Shown in pieces: positions 54,128 to 64,000 of a stretch of 64,000 nucleotides of DNA. The position numbers were made by a program, and so were the translations under genes. Numbering within the stretch: position 1 is the stretch's first letter; every line of letters begins with the position of its first letter. The notes under the pieces are model-generated. The model ran no database searches. It worked only from the letters and a program-made list of their open reading frames with translations, and was not told where the DNA came from. Source of the DNA: Gonocerus acuteangulatus (lineage: Eukaryota > Arthropoda > Insecta > Hemiptera > Coreidae); NCBI GenBank assembly GCA_946811695.1, contig OX328125.1, forward strand, positions 94,664,260-94,728,259. Reading direction: 5' to 3'.

Positions 54128-54701
54128 ATCTTCTCAATAACATTTTATTAATTTTCCACAAACTGAAACTTGCTCGTTTAAAACGTCAACCTGAAAGTCC
54201 AGTTTAAAAAATGGCCAAAACTCTAGCTATCTTTCGCTTTATTTATACCTCCACCTATCCATCTTCTCTAGAATATTATTAGCTGCGTTTTTATTTGCAT
54301 TCATTAATCGAAGTTCATAAAGAATGAGTAATAAGAAAAATTAACAAAGTAAATCGAATCGTAAAATGACAATACATTGAATAGATACTAGAAAACTTTC
54401 AGAAAAAAGTCCATCAACGTAAATACCAGCTGTTCTTGACCTGTGTATTTAATCACATGTCATTTTCTGCCTACTTAATCCGATAAAGAGGAATGTAAGA
54501 TGCAGTTAGGAAAGGCTTCGTAATATTATACATGCATGCATTGCATCGTCGAAGTGCATTCCTAAGTGATTGTTAAAGCAGCACCCTCTATTCCTCTTGA
54601 CTACTTAAGGATCTGGAAATCATGGTTGGGCCCATATATTATGTTTTCATAAAATAAAATTCCTGTTTAAAAATAAATTTATATTTATAAATCAAATTCA
54701 A
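54128..54701. other. No recognised feature
   Basis: AT-rich; nothing supportable. Confidence 0.5.
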
Positions 54702-55517
54702 TCTACTATATATTTGTCAAATACCACTCACTCACTGACCTATCATCCCCCAGCCCAAACCATTTGACAGAAAATGTTAACATTTTGCATGGACGCTCCC
54801 TTTAGAACGTAAACACTCGCTGAGAAAGTTTTTTTTTTATATTCGAATTTTTAAGTATTTTTAGAGGGTTTTGAATTTTTATTTGGTTAGAGCTAGCAGC
54901 ATACGTTGCTAGGACGATAAAAGGCAGCATACGTTGCTAGGACGATAAAAGGCAGCATACGTTGCTAGGACGATAAAAGAACAGCTGTTATTGTACTTTA
55001 TCTATTTCATAGTATTATTTTGTATTGCGGTTACTTTAAACTATGATGGCAGTCCTTGAATTACTAGAAATAGACTGTGATTTTGTTCCCCATAGAGTTT
55101 ACGCTTTACCTGGTGATGGTAATAATATCCCGAACCCTTGCACAGCCTCCTCACCCATCAGTATCCCCAGTCAGAACACTTCTTGATAATGCTCGCAAAA
55201 ATAATGGGTGTTTCCAAATGACATCTTGGAAACATAAATTTTTAAATTTTCACGTCCATTTATTATTGACAACGAATTTCTACCGGTACTGGTTAAACTG
55301 CTTTTACTCATAACCGTCCGGAGCGCCCCAGTGTCAAGAAACATTGTACTTTGATTACTTATCAATTGATGAATACCATAGTATGACGGGAACCGTGCAA
55401 TGATAAACTGCACAAAATTAAAGAGTTGAGTTAATTTTGACTATACAATGAAACGCGTAACTTAACGCAATAAAACAACTACTTATCTGCCGTGACGAAG
55501 CACGGGTATTCAGCTAG
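54702..55517 (+). mobile_element. Helitron-type non-autonomous element (copy 2)
   Basis: Starts TCTACTATATATTTGTC after A and ends CCGTGACGAAGCACGGGTAT, TCAGCTAG before T: 5' TC, a hairpin about 10 nt from a 3' CTAG, and insertion between A and T, all Helitron features. No Rep/helicase. Inside are three tandem copies of a 28-bp unit (GCATACGTTGCTAGGACGAT, about 54897-54980), and AACGAATT plus CACGTCCATTTATTATT (about 55245), the complement of the family C SINE tail. Confidence 0.88.
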
Positions 55518-55692
55518 TATGTGATAAATTGGTCGATTTCTGTTATCTACATGATTAGGGTTCAAAGACAAAACCCTTTCTTATAATGTTTTCTTTTGGT
55601 TTTTAATGTACTAACTTCAATTTGTTATAAAAACGATGAAATTTTCTCAAATAACTAAAATATTTATAAAACTTTAAAATTACATCATCTAT

Positions 55693-56447
55693 AGAGTCAA
55701 TCCATTTCAAAAATAATAAAATTTTAATGAATTATACAAGCTTACGCATTGCTAAATAGGCCCAAAAAGGACCATTTTCAAAAATTCATAGCTACGAAAG
55801 TGCTCAAATATACAAAATGAAATTTTAACAGTAGTTTTATGTTACAACGAAGTATAACATATAAAAATATTAGATTTTTATCAAGTCCCCCACCAGGGAT
55901 ATTAAAGCTTAAAATTATCAAAAATTGAAAAAATTTGTAGTTTAAAAATTTATAAAAAAATAAGGGAACAAATATCAGGGTTAAGAATTCATTTAATACA
56001 ACCTACTTAGCCAGATCCATCGTCATGCCAAAAATCAACTTAGATATACATCCCCTTATGCCAAATAATTACCCTAAAAAACGACATTTTGAGACATATA
56101 AACAGTTGTTTTCAATGGTAGTTTTAAGGTATTGGGCTTCAAAATATTCAAATAGTGAAGAAGATATAAAATATAGAGCAGACTATGATAAAATCAATGG
56201 TGTCTGAACTATTAGTCTATGATTTACCAGTCCTGAGAAAACTAGTTTTCTGTAAGAGCTTCGAAACTCAAAAATCACCATGGGCGGTGAAACAAAGATG
56301 GCTACCATTTTTAAATGGTTGACTATAAAAAACAGGTTAAAAATTGTTTTGAACTACTGATCCTATATGTAATTGATAGTAAAAACATAAATTTTTCCTA
56401 AAATCGTCAAGCAAGCACGATTGGACCACTTCATATGGATTGACTCT
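55693..56447. mobile_element. Possible MITE with 13-bp TIRs
   Basis: AGAGTCAATCCAT at 55693-55705 and its complement at 56435-56447. AT-rich interior with a 60-codon frame lacking motifs. No clear target duplication, so the boundaries are tentative. Confidence 0.45.
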
Positions 56448-56459
56448 CCATGATGTCCC

Positions 56460-57244
56460 TAATGAATTTTTAAACAATGTCTGAAAAAAATTAAAAATTT
56501 TCATTCTCAGTCTCTTTAAAAGTTTTCTGATTGAATAGATCTATCACCCCGTAAAGGTGAATCTGAAGAAGCCCGTCAAGCTCCTGGCGAAATAAAACTC
56601 GTAGAAATGTGGATAGAGAACGATGGAACTAAATTCTTCGAAGCAAATCTTAGGGGTTTCATATACTTTTTTAATACATATATTGGTAACAGGTAAGTCT
56701 AAGGAATTTAATACTATCAACAAAACGTATAATTCCTACATTTATTTTTAGTTCAACAAGCAAAGTTCTACGGTTTTTTTTGTAATGTAAACAATATCGC
56801 TTAGAGCAATAATATATTGTTAAGTACTTCTCATTCATTCACCTTTCGATGGCTGAATTCTTCAAGGTTGTCCCGTCAGTTGTCACGTGACGGAAGGACA
56901 TTTGTAAGGTGCTTTAATACGCGATGTAGGGAATGGAGGTCTGCTATCTGACTAGGAACAGGATATCCGTGGGTCTGCTACACTCCAGTCTGTTTGTTCT
57001 ACCTCTTCCGTTCCACGGGATCCGCATCGGGTCCACAGCAAATTACAATGATAATACCGAGAGAAAATTATTCACAACGGTATTATGCCCTGTATTTGTG
57101 TCGCACCCGCGCCATCCACTTGTTGGAAACCAGGCCGCGCATTACCAGCAGCATGAGTCAGATATTCTCATATGCGAGGAGGGGTGAGACAGAGAGACGA
57201 ACAGAGAGGGAACGCTAGAGAAGCAAGCGAGAGAGATAGAGAAG

Positions 57245-57246
<2 letters not shown>
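56460..57246. other. No recognised gene; isolated donor-like site
   Basis: ATCTGAAGAAGCC to GGCGAAATAAAACTCG at about 56569 resembles a decayed hammerhead-like core with AATAAA. AACAG|GTAAGT at about 56693 is a good 5' splice-site match, but no convincing exon precedes it. The 84-codon frame at 56933-57187 has no known motif. Confidence 0.4.

Positions 57247-57286
<40 letters not shown>
57247..57286. repeat. (GT)n-(GA)n microsatellite
   Basis: GT about 57247-57259 followed by GA to about 57286. Confidence 0.93.
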
Positions 57287-57289
<3 letters not shown>

Positions 57290-58022
57290 TCTACAATGCC
57301 GTCTTATCTTAAACATATAATGCTGTTTCTTATCTTGGATTTATATACAGAATGCTATTTCTTATCTTGGAGTTAAACAATAGAATGCTGTTTCTTATTT
57401 TAGAGTTAACCATAGAATGCTATTTCTTATCTTGGAGTTAAACATAGAATGCTGTTTCTTATTTTGGAGTTAAACTTAGAATGTTGTGACTTATCTTGGA
57501 GTTAAACATAGAATGCTGTTTGTTATCTTGGAGTTAAACAATAGAATGCTGCTTCTTATCTTAGAGATAAACATAAAATGCTGTTTCATTTCTTGGAGTT
57601 AAACATAGAATGCTGTTTTTACTTTGAAGTTAAACATAGAATGTTGTGTGTTATCTTGGAGTTATATATAGAATGCTGTTTCTTATCTTGGAGTTAAACA
57701 ATAGAATGCTGCTTCTTATCTCAGAGATAAACATAAAATGCTGTTTCATCTCTTGGAGTTAAACATAGAATGTTGTGTCTTATCTAGGAGTTATATATAG
57801 AATGCTGTTTCTTATCTTGGAGTTAAACAATAGAATGCTACTTCTTATCTTAGAGATAAACATAAAATGCTGTTTCATCTCTTGGAGTTCAACATAGAAT
57901 GCTGTTTCATATCTTGGAGATAAACATAGAATGCTGTTTCATCTCTTGGAGTTAAACATAGAATGCTGTTTCTTATGTTGGAGTTAAACATACAATGCTG
58001 TTTCTTATCTTGGAGTTAAAAA
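57290..58022. repeat. 32-bp minisatellite, about 22 copies
   Basis: Unit TAGAATGCTGTTTCTTATC TTGGAGTTAAACA with many substitutions and 1-bp indels (AACAATAG against AACATAG). A two-unit pattern (GCTGCTTCTTATC with AGAGATAAACATAAAATG) recurs about every 160 bp, suggesting higher-order duplication. Confidence 0.95.
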
Positions 58023-58029
58023 CCATTGA

Positions 58030-58554
58030 GGTATTTGAGTATTGATCCCATGAATCCGAGCCAGGCAAACTTCAAGAAATGTTTTGTTATTGAAGTGTAC
58101 TTGCCAACATGAAAACCAGAAGAAAGGAAAGTGAATAAAGACCGAACAGTGCTATGATTTGCACTAAAAACCATTTGCATAATGTGAAAAAAGAAAAATG
58201 TATGTGCGGTTGCAAACCCTTCTGATGCAAAAGATTCCTTTTTTTCTAAAAAAAATAAATTCTATTTTGGGTCACGTACGCCCACAAAACACATTCGTCA
58301 TGCTTGACGTCTGAGCTATTTCAATCTATTCTCGTTTTCCATCTGTCTTGCACTTATTAAGTGAAAATTCAACTCTTCCTTGTTTTAAAATTGGAAATGA
58401 TTTCCACTTTCATCTTTATATTATCTTTTTTTTACATCTTTCAAATTAGGGCTAGCATTTGGTTTATTCTATCAAGTGTGGAAACAATTATTAACAGAAA
58501 GAAATAAAGACAGTTTTATTTAAATTGATCCTTACTGAAAATTACCCCCATTAA

Positions 58555-58607
<53 letters not shown>

Positions 58608-60133
58608 AACACGGTACCCACCAGGGTTTTTGATTTTTCGCTTCAAAACTTTGTATAGAGCATACCCCCTTCAAACGATTCAACGAGGTCTTTACCCAGC
58701 AAAATCGGTCCACCTAATGAATGGGGAGTTTATACTCCGGACTCAAATTACTAATTTGCCCATACAGGGCGTAATTGTTTTTATATTGCAAATAAACTCA
58801 GTAAACGTCTATACTACTCAATATTATTTTATAATGTTGCACTCACTCTGATATGGGGTGAAAACTCTAAACGTTTCCTAATTTATAATTTTATAAAAAT
58901 AAATGTATATTAATCTCATAATTCATTTTAAAAGGGCATTTCAAAAAATTAAAAACTTTGAAAATTGTGTATGTGTGTATAAAATAAATTTACAATGCAT
59001 TTTTTCTTAATGTTCAATTTATAACTCCAGTCCCTCATTGAGCTTCATTGTATTATAGGTATTCAACAAAGCCTTGAAGTTTTTCAGTCTTGTAGACCAA
59101 AAAAAAAATTTGTTCAGCTGTCTGCATTCCATTTGACTTATGGAACGGGGCCTAAAGATAGGAAAGTATTGTACTTTGATATTTGCTAAGGTTCATTAGT
59201 GAGATACACTTGTATAAACTAAATCACGTCTTCCTTGTATAAGTTATCTAACTCTTAATGAATTCACTATTTGCTCTTCTAGTAATTCCACAATTCATGT
59301 TGTAAACTGGAGATGAACCAATGACAGTAATTTAAAATGTGTCTTGAAAAATCTTTTTCTGGATAGAAAATTTTGTAGGAATTTAAATTTACTTTTGAAT
59401 TTGATTTCCAAAGATATATTTAAATCATTCTAACTTGCCTACTGTCAATTCAAAATCCTAGGAAATGTTTTATCCCGACAAAGTTCTTTCAAGAAAAAAA
59501 TTTATATTACGATCATTAGTTTTTCTCCAAATATGTTTTTACATATATACTAGTCAGTCAGATGTTAGCAGTCCGCTGTTTAAAATAGTCTATCCAAAAA
59601 TAGATTAACCAGATGAGAAGATTAGCTATTAGATTAAAAAAATATTTTTATTATTATCTATGGATAAAAAGTTTTCATTCATTGTCCAATAAATAAAAAA
59701 AAAAATCTTATTTAAATATTTTATCTTGAGTTTTTATTTTCTACATTCTTCCTATTTTTTATGATGTTAATATGTTTCTTTCATCCTCTATCGTTCTTTG
59801 TATATTGTATTAACAATCACGAAGTTAAATATATTTGAATTCTTTAGAACGTAGTTATCTGCAACCGTTTCATTAGCTTTAATAACATTGTTTTTTGTTT
59901 ATTTCCTTTTTATGTAACAGCAACGATTGTCCCATATAAAACTCATTAAATCATAGAATGAACGATTTAAATTATGACGAATAAAAACTTTTTGTGTATG
60001 GGTAATAATAATTATAAAATAGTTTTTAGATCAGTGACTAAACCCCTGTGGATAACAGTTTTTTTGAGTTCTGACTCCATCGATATTACAATCAGCTGAC
60101 TCACGTCATGTTATTGAATATTAGTTGTGACTT
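58030..60133. other. No recognised gene
   Basis: AT-rich. (TA)n at about 58557-58601. Frames are short and without motifs. Confidence 0.5.
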
Positions 60134-60894
60134 ACCTTCGCCTGATCGAACCCTGGCTCATCAAATGGACAATCAAAGTTAACCCTTAGAAATCCTGCCC
60201 TACTCTCAGGCGATCATCCTGCCCTCCAGTGTTCCTCCATAGCTCTCTAATTCTGCAAAAATCCCAAATTCGCTATCCAGGACTAATACTTGAAAAACGA
60301 CTAACATGGAAGCCACATATTACCCAGAAGCGACAAGAACTCAGCCGACGGTACAGACTATTACTGCACCTACTTGACAGACGATCTAATCTCACACTAA
60401 CAAACAAACGCCTCATTTACATGACCATTCTCAGACCAATATGTACTTACGGAATTCAACTCTGGGGTTCCACAAAGCCTTCCAACTCCTACAAAATCCA
60501 ATCCATGCAGTCTAAAGTTCTCCGGAAAATAACCGATGCTCCGTTTTATGTCTTCAATTTGACCCTCCATAATGACCTTAATATCCCTTTTATCCAACCT
60601 TTAGCCAAATCCCTCTACCGCAAATTCCATTCGAACCTACACGGCCATCCTAACTCCTTAATAAACTCTCGATCCCCCCAGCACATTCCTCAAAACCCCA
60701 TTCGCCGCCTGAAACGCAAGTGGCCAAGAGATCAATTCTAGAAAGTGTACATCTGTGAAAAAAATCTGTCTAGTGGGTACTACAACTGTGCAGCTTCCCA
60801 CCTCATGTACATCCATGTCAATATAATCTAGCAATAATTTACTAGAAATGTTTCTTATACATTGTTGTAAATTCGAAATAAATAAAAAAGAAGA
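60134..60894 (+). mobile_element. 5'-truncated Jockey-clade LINE
   Basis: Flanked by an 11-bp duplication AGTTGTGACTT (60123-60133 and 60895-60905). It holds the end of ORF2 and a short 3' UTR ending AAATTCGAAATAAATAAAAA. Confidence 0.88.
60141..60741 (+). pseudogene. Jockey ORF2, C-terminal part
   Basis: Read upstream of the ATG at 60229, EPWLIKWTIKVNP continues in frame but is interrupted by a TAG at 60187-60189. Afterwards GLILEKRLTWKPHITQK, YMTILRPICTYGIQLWG and SKVLRKITDAPFYVFN match the region after the RT domain of Jockey elements. The stop is at 60741. Jockey ORF2 normally lacks RNase H, and none is seen here. Dead copy: truncated and with an internal stop. Confidence 0.9.
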
Positions 60895-60914
60895 AGTTGT
60901 GACTTGGCCCTTGT

Positions 60915-60960
60915 AGTAGGAGGTTCGCTAACATCTAAAGATGCGAAACATGTAGAGCAT
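60915..60960 (+). ncRNA. Degenerate hammerhead-like motif
   Basis: ACATCTAAAGATGC (stem II), then GAAACATGTAGAGCA, identical over 15 nt to 2181-2195. The CTGANGA core and the 5' side of stem I are lost (GGTTCGCTA). Confidence 0.4.
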
Positions 60961-61966
60961 TTTCATTAAATTGAAGATGTTTTTTATAATGACAATATAC
61001 ATATATGTGTGTATATATATATATACACATACATTACATCCGTAATTGGATTTCAATGTCTATTTTAAACCTGGCTCTCTTTCTACCTCTAAATTAGTTG
61101 AAAGTATTCCAGACAGGCCAGTGAGAGGTCAAAGTCGTGGAGTTCAAAGGAAAGAGTTGCAGCCACTAAGTCGTTGGGGTTGTGTCAGATGGAAAATGAA
61201 TGATTTCAGATTTTTCCAAAGCATTGATTTTAGTATTTTTATACCCTTCTTAAAGCAGGAAAACTTGTTTATGATGTCCATCAGATAATGCCATCCACGC
61301 ATTTGGAAAAAGTCCAGAATCCATATGTCACGAAAAACCCAGTGGTTCAAATCAATATATATACATATACGATCCCGCTCCAGCAAAAAGGGTCCAGTTT
61401 TGATGAAATTTGTTTCAAATATACTTTGTCTAATAATAATATCTAGATCTTGAAGCAACTAAATCTGCCCTCCGGAACACGTTTCTCGGAGAAATTAAAA
61501 AATAAATCACTACACATGGGACTCGAAATTTTCGCACGACGAGTTGAATGGGCTATTCCATGTTTATATTTGCCAGTTCATCCCTGCCTCAGTTCTTTAC
61601 CAAGTATGCAATCCAATGCCAAATATCTCCATATGTCTTTGAACTCGTTAAATTTAAATCCTCTGTTCACTCTTGTAACACCCGCTCTTGTCCTTAGGAT
61701 CTTTATATTCCTTCCCCCATTACAGCTTTTTTTGAAAAATTAGTTTCTCCCAACCTTTAGTCATGTTTCCAGTCAAATCGTAGTGATTTAATCTTACATT
61801 TCAACGTTGTTTAAAGGGCAAAATTCGACAGTAATGTTGAAAGATATTTTATGTTACAAATTATGCCTATTTGCCATCCTAAGAACACCTGTTATTTTAG
61901 ATTAGCCAATCGTAAATGTTACTTCCGGTTTACAACATATCCCCCTACAGGGATTATGTCCCCTAG
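60961..61966. other. No recognised gene
   Basis: A short TA-rich leader at about 61360 belongs to the dispersed family seen at 6678, 9409 and 34014 (TTTTGATGAAATTTGTTTC). Frames of 80-104 codons show no known motifs. Confidence 0.45.
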
Positions 61967-61971
61967 CGACG

Positions 61972-62619
61972 CACAGTGGGCCCAAACGACATTTCGTGTT
62001 TCAAAAAAAAATTACGGCCTCTAAATCATAACCGATTTGATTGAATTTTGTTTTAAATGAATGCTAATAAAATTTTAAAATGAATGCTTTTAAAATAAAA
62101 ACAGCTTTGTCTTGTTGATTTTTGTTTATTAAATGACATTTAAATAATTCACGAAGTTTTACAATTAAACATAAAAGAATATTTTATTTGTCATCTAACT
62201 TAATATCAGCACTGATATCGTTGAAATTAAACATTCAAATCCTGATTAGACTTGGAAAAGAACTGACACATATTGATAAAACGTAAATTTATTTTAATTC
62301 AATAATGAGATTAATTGAAATAATATGATTTTTGAATGATTTGGGAATAGATTTGATTTTTTCCAAGTCTAATCAGGATTTGAATGTTTATATCAGTGTT
62401 GATATTAAGTTGGATGAAAAATAAAATATTCTTTTATGTTCTATTGTAAAAGTACGTTAATTATTTTCACGTAATTTAATAAAATTTAATTTCGTCTGGC
62501 CAGACGAAGTTGTTCTAAATTTTATTAGCTTTCATTTAAAACAAAATTCATTGAAGTAGGATAAGATTTAGAGGCTGTAGTCTATTTTGAAACACGAAAC
62601 ATTGTTTGGCCTCACTGTG
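61972..62619. mobile_element. Transib-type MITE, 648 bp, foldback
   Basis: Ends CACAGTGGGCC (61972) and, in complement, CACAGTGAGGCC (right end at 62619). Perfect 5-bp duplication CGACG at 61967-61971 and 62620-62624, the CGNCG target of Transib. The two halves are inverted copies over most of their length (AATGTTTCGTGTTTCAAAA, TTGTTTTAAATGAA, AATCCTGATTAGACTTGG). No transposase frame. Confidence 0.82.
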
Positions 62620-62624
62620 CGACG

Positions 62625-64000
62625 TGTCTGTAAGGATACTAAACCCGTATGTCACTTCCTAGAATAAGTTCGCTTTATAATGTGTGCAAATTTCACTAGA
62701 ACCATGCACGGAGAGTCCCAAGGAATGCTAATGCTGTAAATGTCACCAAGTAACTCAGGTAGGATGGGCTTTTGGTGTGGGCGTAATCCCCGTACGAGGA
62801 TGACAGTTGGCCGAATTCCCCAGTACAGGTAGTGGGGTAGGCTTTTAGGGATATTCTTACAATTAGGACATTTACTCTATCTATGAGAGGTGATTGTAAC
62901 TTCTTGATGCCAATAGCAAACCTGCAGGAGGTGGTTTCGACTGCATCCCCATAAGGGGGTCATACCAACTAAAGGATTAACCTGGTTCTGTCAAATTTTC
63001 ACGTACTGGACCCGGAATAAGAATAATATTTTTCATTTTTGTATATATGATAATGTTTTTTGTTCATTTTTGTGTTTATTCTATGTCCTGCACTCAAGTT
63101 TTGCAAGTAAACTTAACGCGAAGGACGAAGATGGAGACGAACAAATGGTCCACACTGAGACAATAAATAAATTCGAACAAAATCGAATAAAACAATACTG
63201 TTTAAATCAATAATAATACCTGTATTGACTTATTTCAGGTTTATATTCAAAATAAATATGTAGAAAATACACATTTTCCAAAAAAAGTGTATCAGAATAA
63301 CCAATAACTACTCATGCTGGTGCTAACTTATAGATTCATCACACCAAAACACATTAAGTTCAGCTAAAAGATTCCATGCTGCTGATCAGTAAATTTTTTT
63401 TTAATGATCTGTTTAATTAATTAAATATACGACAAAGCTGTAGATCTACATCTAATCAATATTTTGTTGTTATCCTCCACTCGAGAAGTTTTATAATCTT
63501 TCCCCCGGGCTTGAATGCCTTGTCGAAGGAAGCTCTTATCCCCCGAGTGTAGAGTCTTCCCCTTGAAGGATTGGCAAAGCCAGCACCCTCCATCATCGAA
63601 CAGGGAGGGGGTTGAGGTGAGAAGAGCAACGAACTTGCTAGAATCTAGTTATATAACAACCCCTCGAGAGAAGGGGCAAGTGTAAAACTGTTGAAGCTCT
63701 TGTGTAAGGCTCAACTTGACACTGGCTTTCACCATTGCCACATTCAGGGGGGAACCCTCCCTCTCCGTTAGTATAGACATCTGGAGTTATGGTACGGGCA
63801 TCCTTACTTATGGTGGGCCGAGGAGTCGTCCGAACTAGACAATATCAAGTCCCATAAAGGCGCACTTCATCCAAGTAGGAAGAATCGCACTTCGTTAATG
63901 AGACTATCACTTTAAAATCTATACATAAAATAAAATTCTAACGGATCGCTGTCTGTACGTAGAAGATATATGGGAAAAAAATACTTTTGGGGGATTTATC
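62625..64000. other. No recognised gene
   Basis: GC-richer patches at 62690-62980 and 63490-63900 carry no motif-bearing frame. They could be UTRs of unrecognised elements or host sequence. Confidence 0.4.

Noticed and set aside
56550..56697. Host exon ending at AACAG|GTAAGT
   Set aside because: Part of it overlaps a decayed hammerhead-like repeat with AATAAA, and no convincing acceptor in frame was found.

Overview
Eukaryotic, AT-rich, intergenic or deep-intronic DNA, most likely from an arthropod. The reasons are a Jockey-clade LINE, an I-like LINE with an RNase H domain, Transib, pogo/Tigger, hAT and Helitron-type elements, tRNA- and 5S-derived SINEs, and very many long (TA)n tracts. I find no convincing host protein-coding exon, no functional tRNA or rRNA gene and no CRISPR array. 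One perfect joined acceptor/donor (TTACAG|GTAAGT at 21781-21807) suggests the window may lie inside a long plus-strand intron.

Layout. 1-7.5 kb: SINE, a 236-bp-arm inverted repeat, a hammerhead-like motif, a 750-bp palindromic MITE and a LINE ORF2 tail. 8.3-9.0 kb: 52-bp minisatellite. 10.1-10.4 kb: compound microsatellite. 11.1-12.4 kb: pogo-like transposon remnant. 13.2-14.2 kb: 62-bp satellite with a 107-bp higher-order variant. 14.7-20.5 kb: hAT MITEs, SINEs, a LINE tail and a dispersed repeat. 22.2-28.15 kb: a nearly intact, full-length, minus-strand I-like non-LTR retrotransposon with 13-bp target-site duplications. 29-31.4 kb: SINEs and a second copy of the 20-kb repeat. 31.5-33.4 kb: Transib-type element. 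35.4-38.4 kb: Tigger remnant, LINE tails, Helitron, 5S SINE. 40.7-44.8 kb: palindromic MITE, an unassigned DNA transposon, a hAT MITE, a Tigger-like MITE and a SINE. 47-51 kb: SINEs, TA-type MITE, hAT MITE with a nested 5S SINE, foldback element. 53-56.5 kb: hammerhead-like ends, MITE, Helitron. 57.3-58.0 kb: 32-bp minisatellite. 60.1-60.9 kb: truncated Jockey. 62.0-62.6 kb: Transib MITE with CACAGTG termini.

The most interesting signals are RNA-level. (i) Several hammerhead-ribozyme-like cores are followed closely by AATAAA, the arrangement reported for Penelope-like elements and retrozymes; one, at 2155-2195, has all three stems. (ii) The SINEs look modular: a 5S-headed family shares its middle with one tRNA-headed family and its 3' stem-loop with another, and the stem carries a compensatory change. 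No alignment or folding could be run, so family names rest on motifs, terminal repeats and target-site duplications read by eye.
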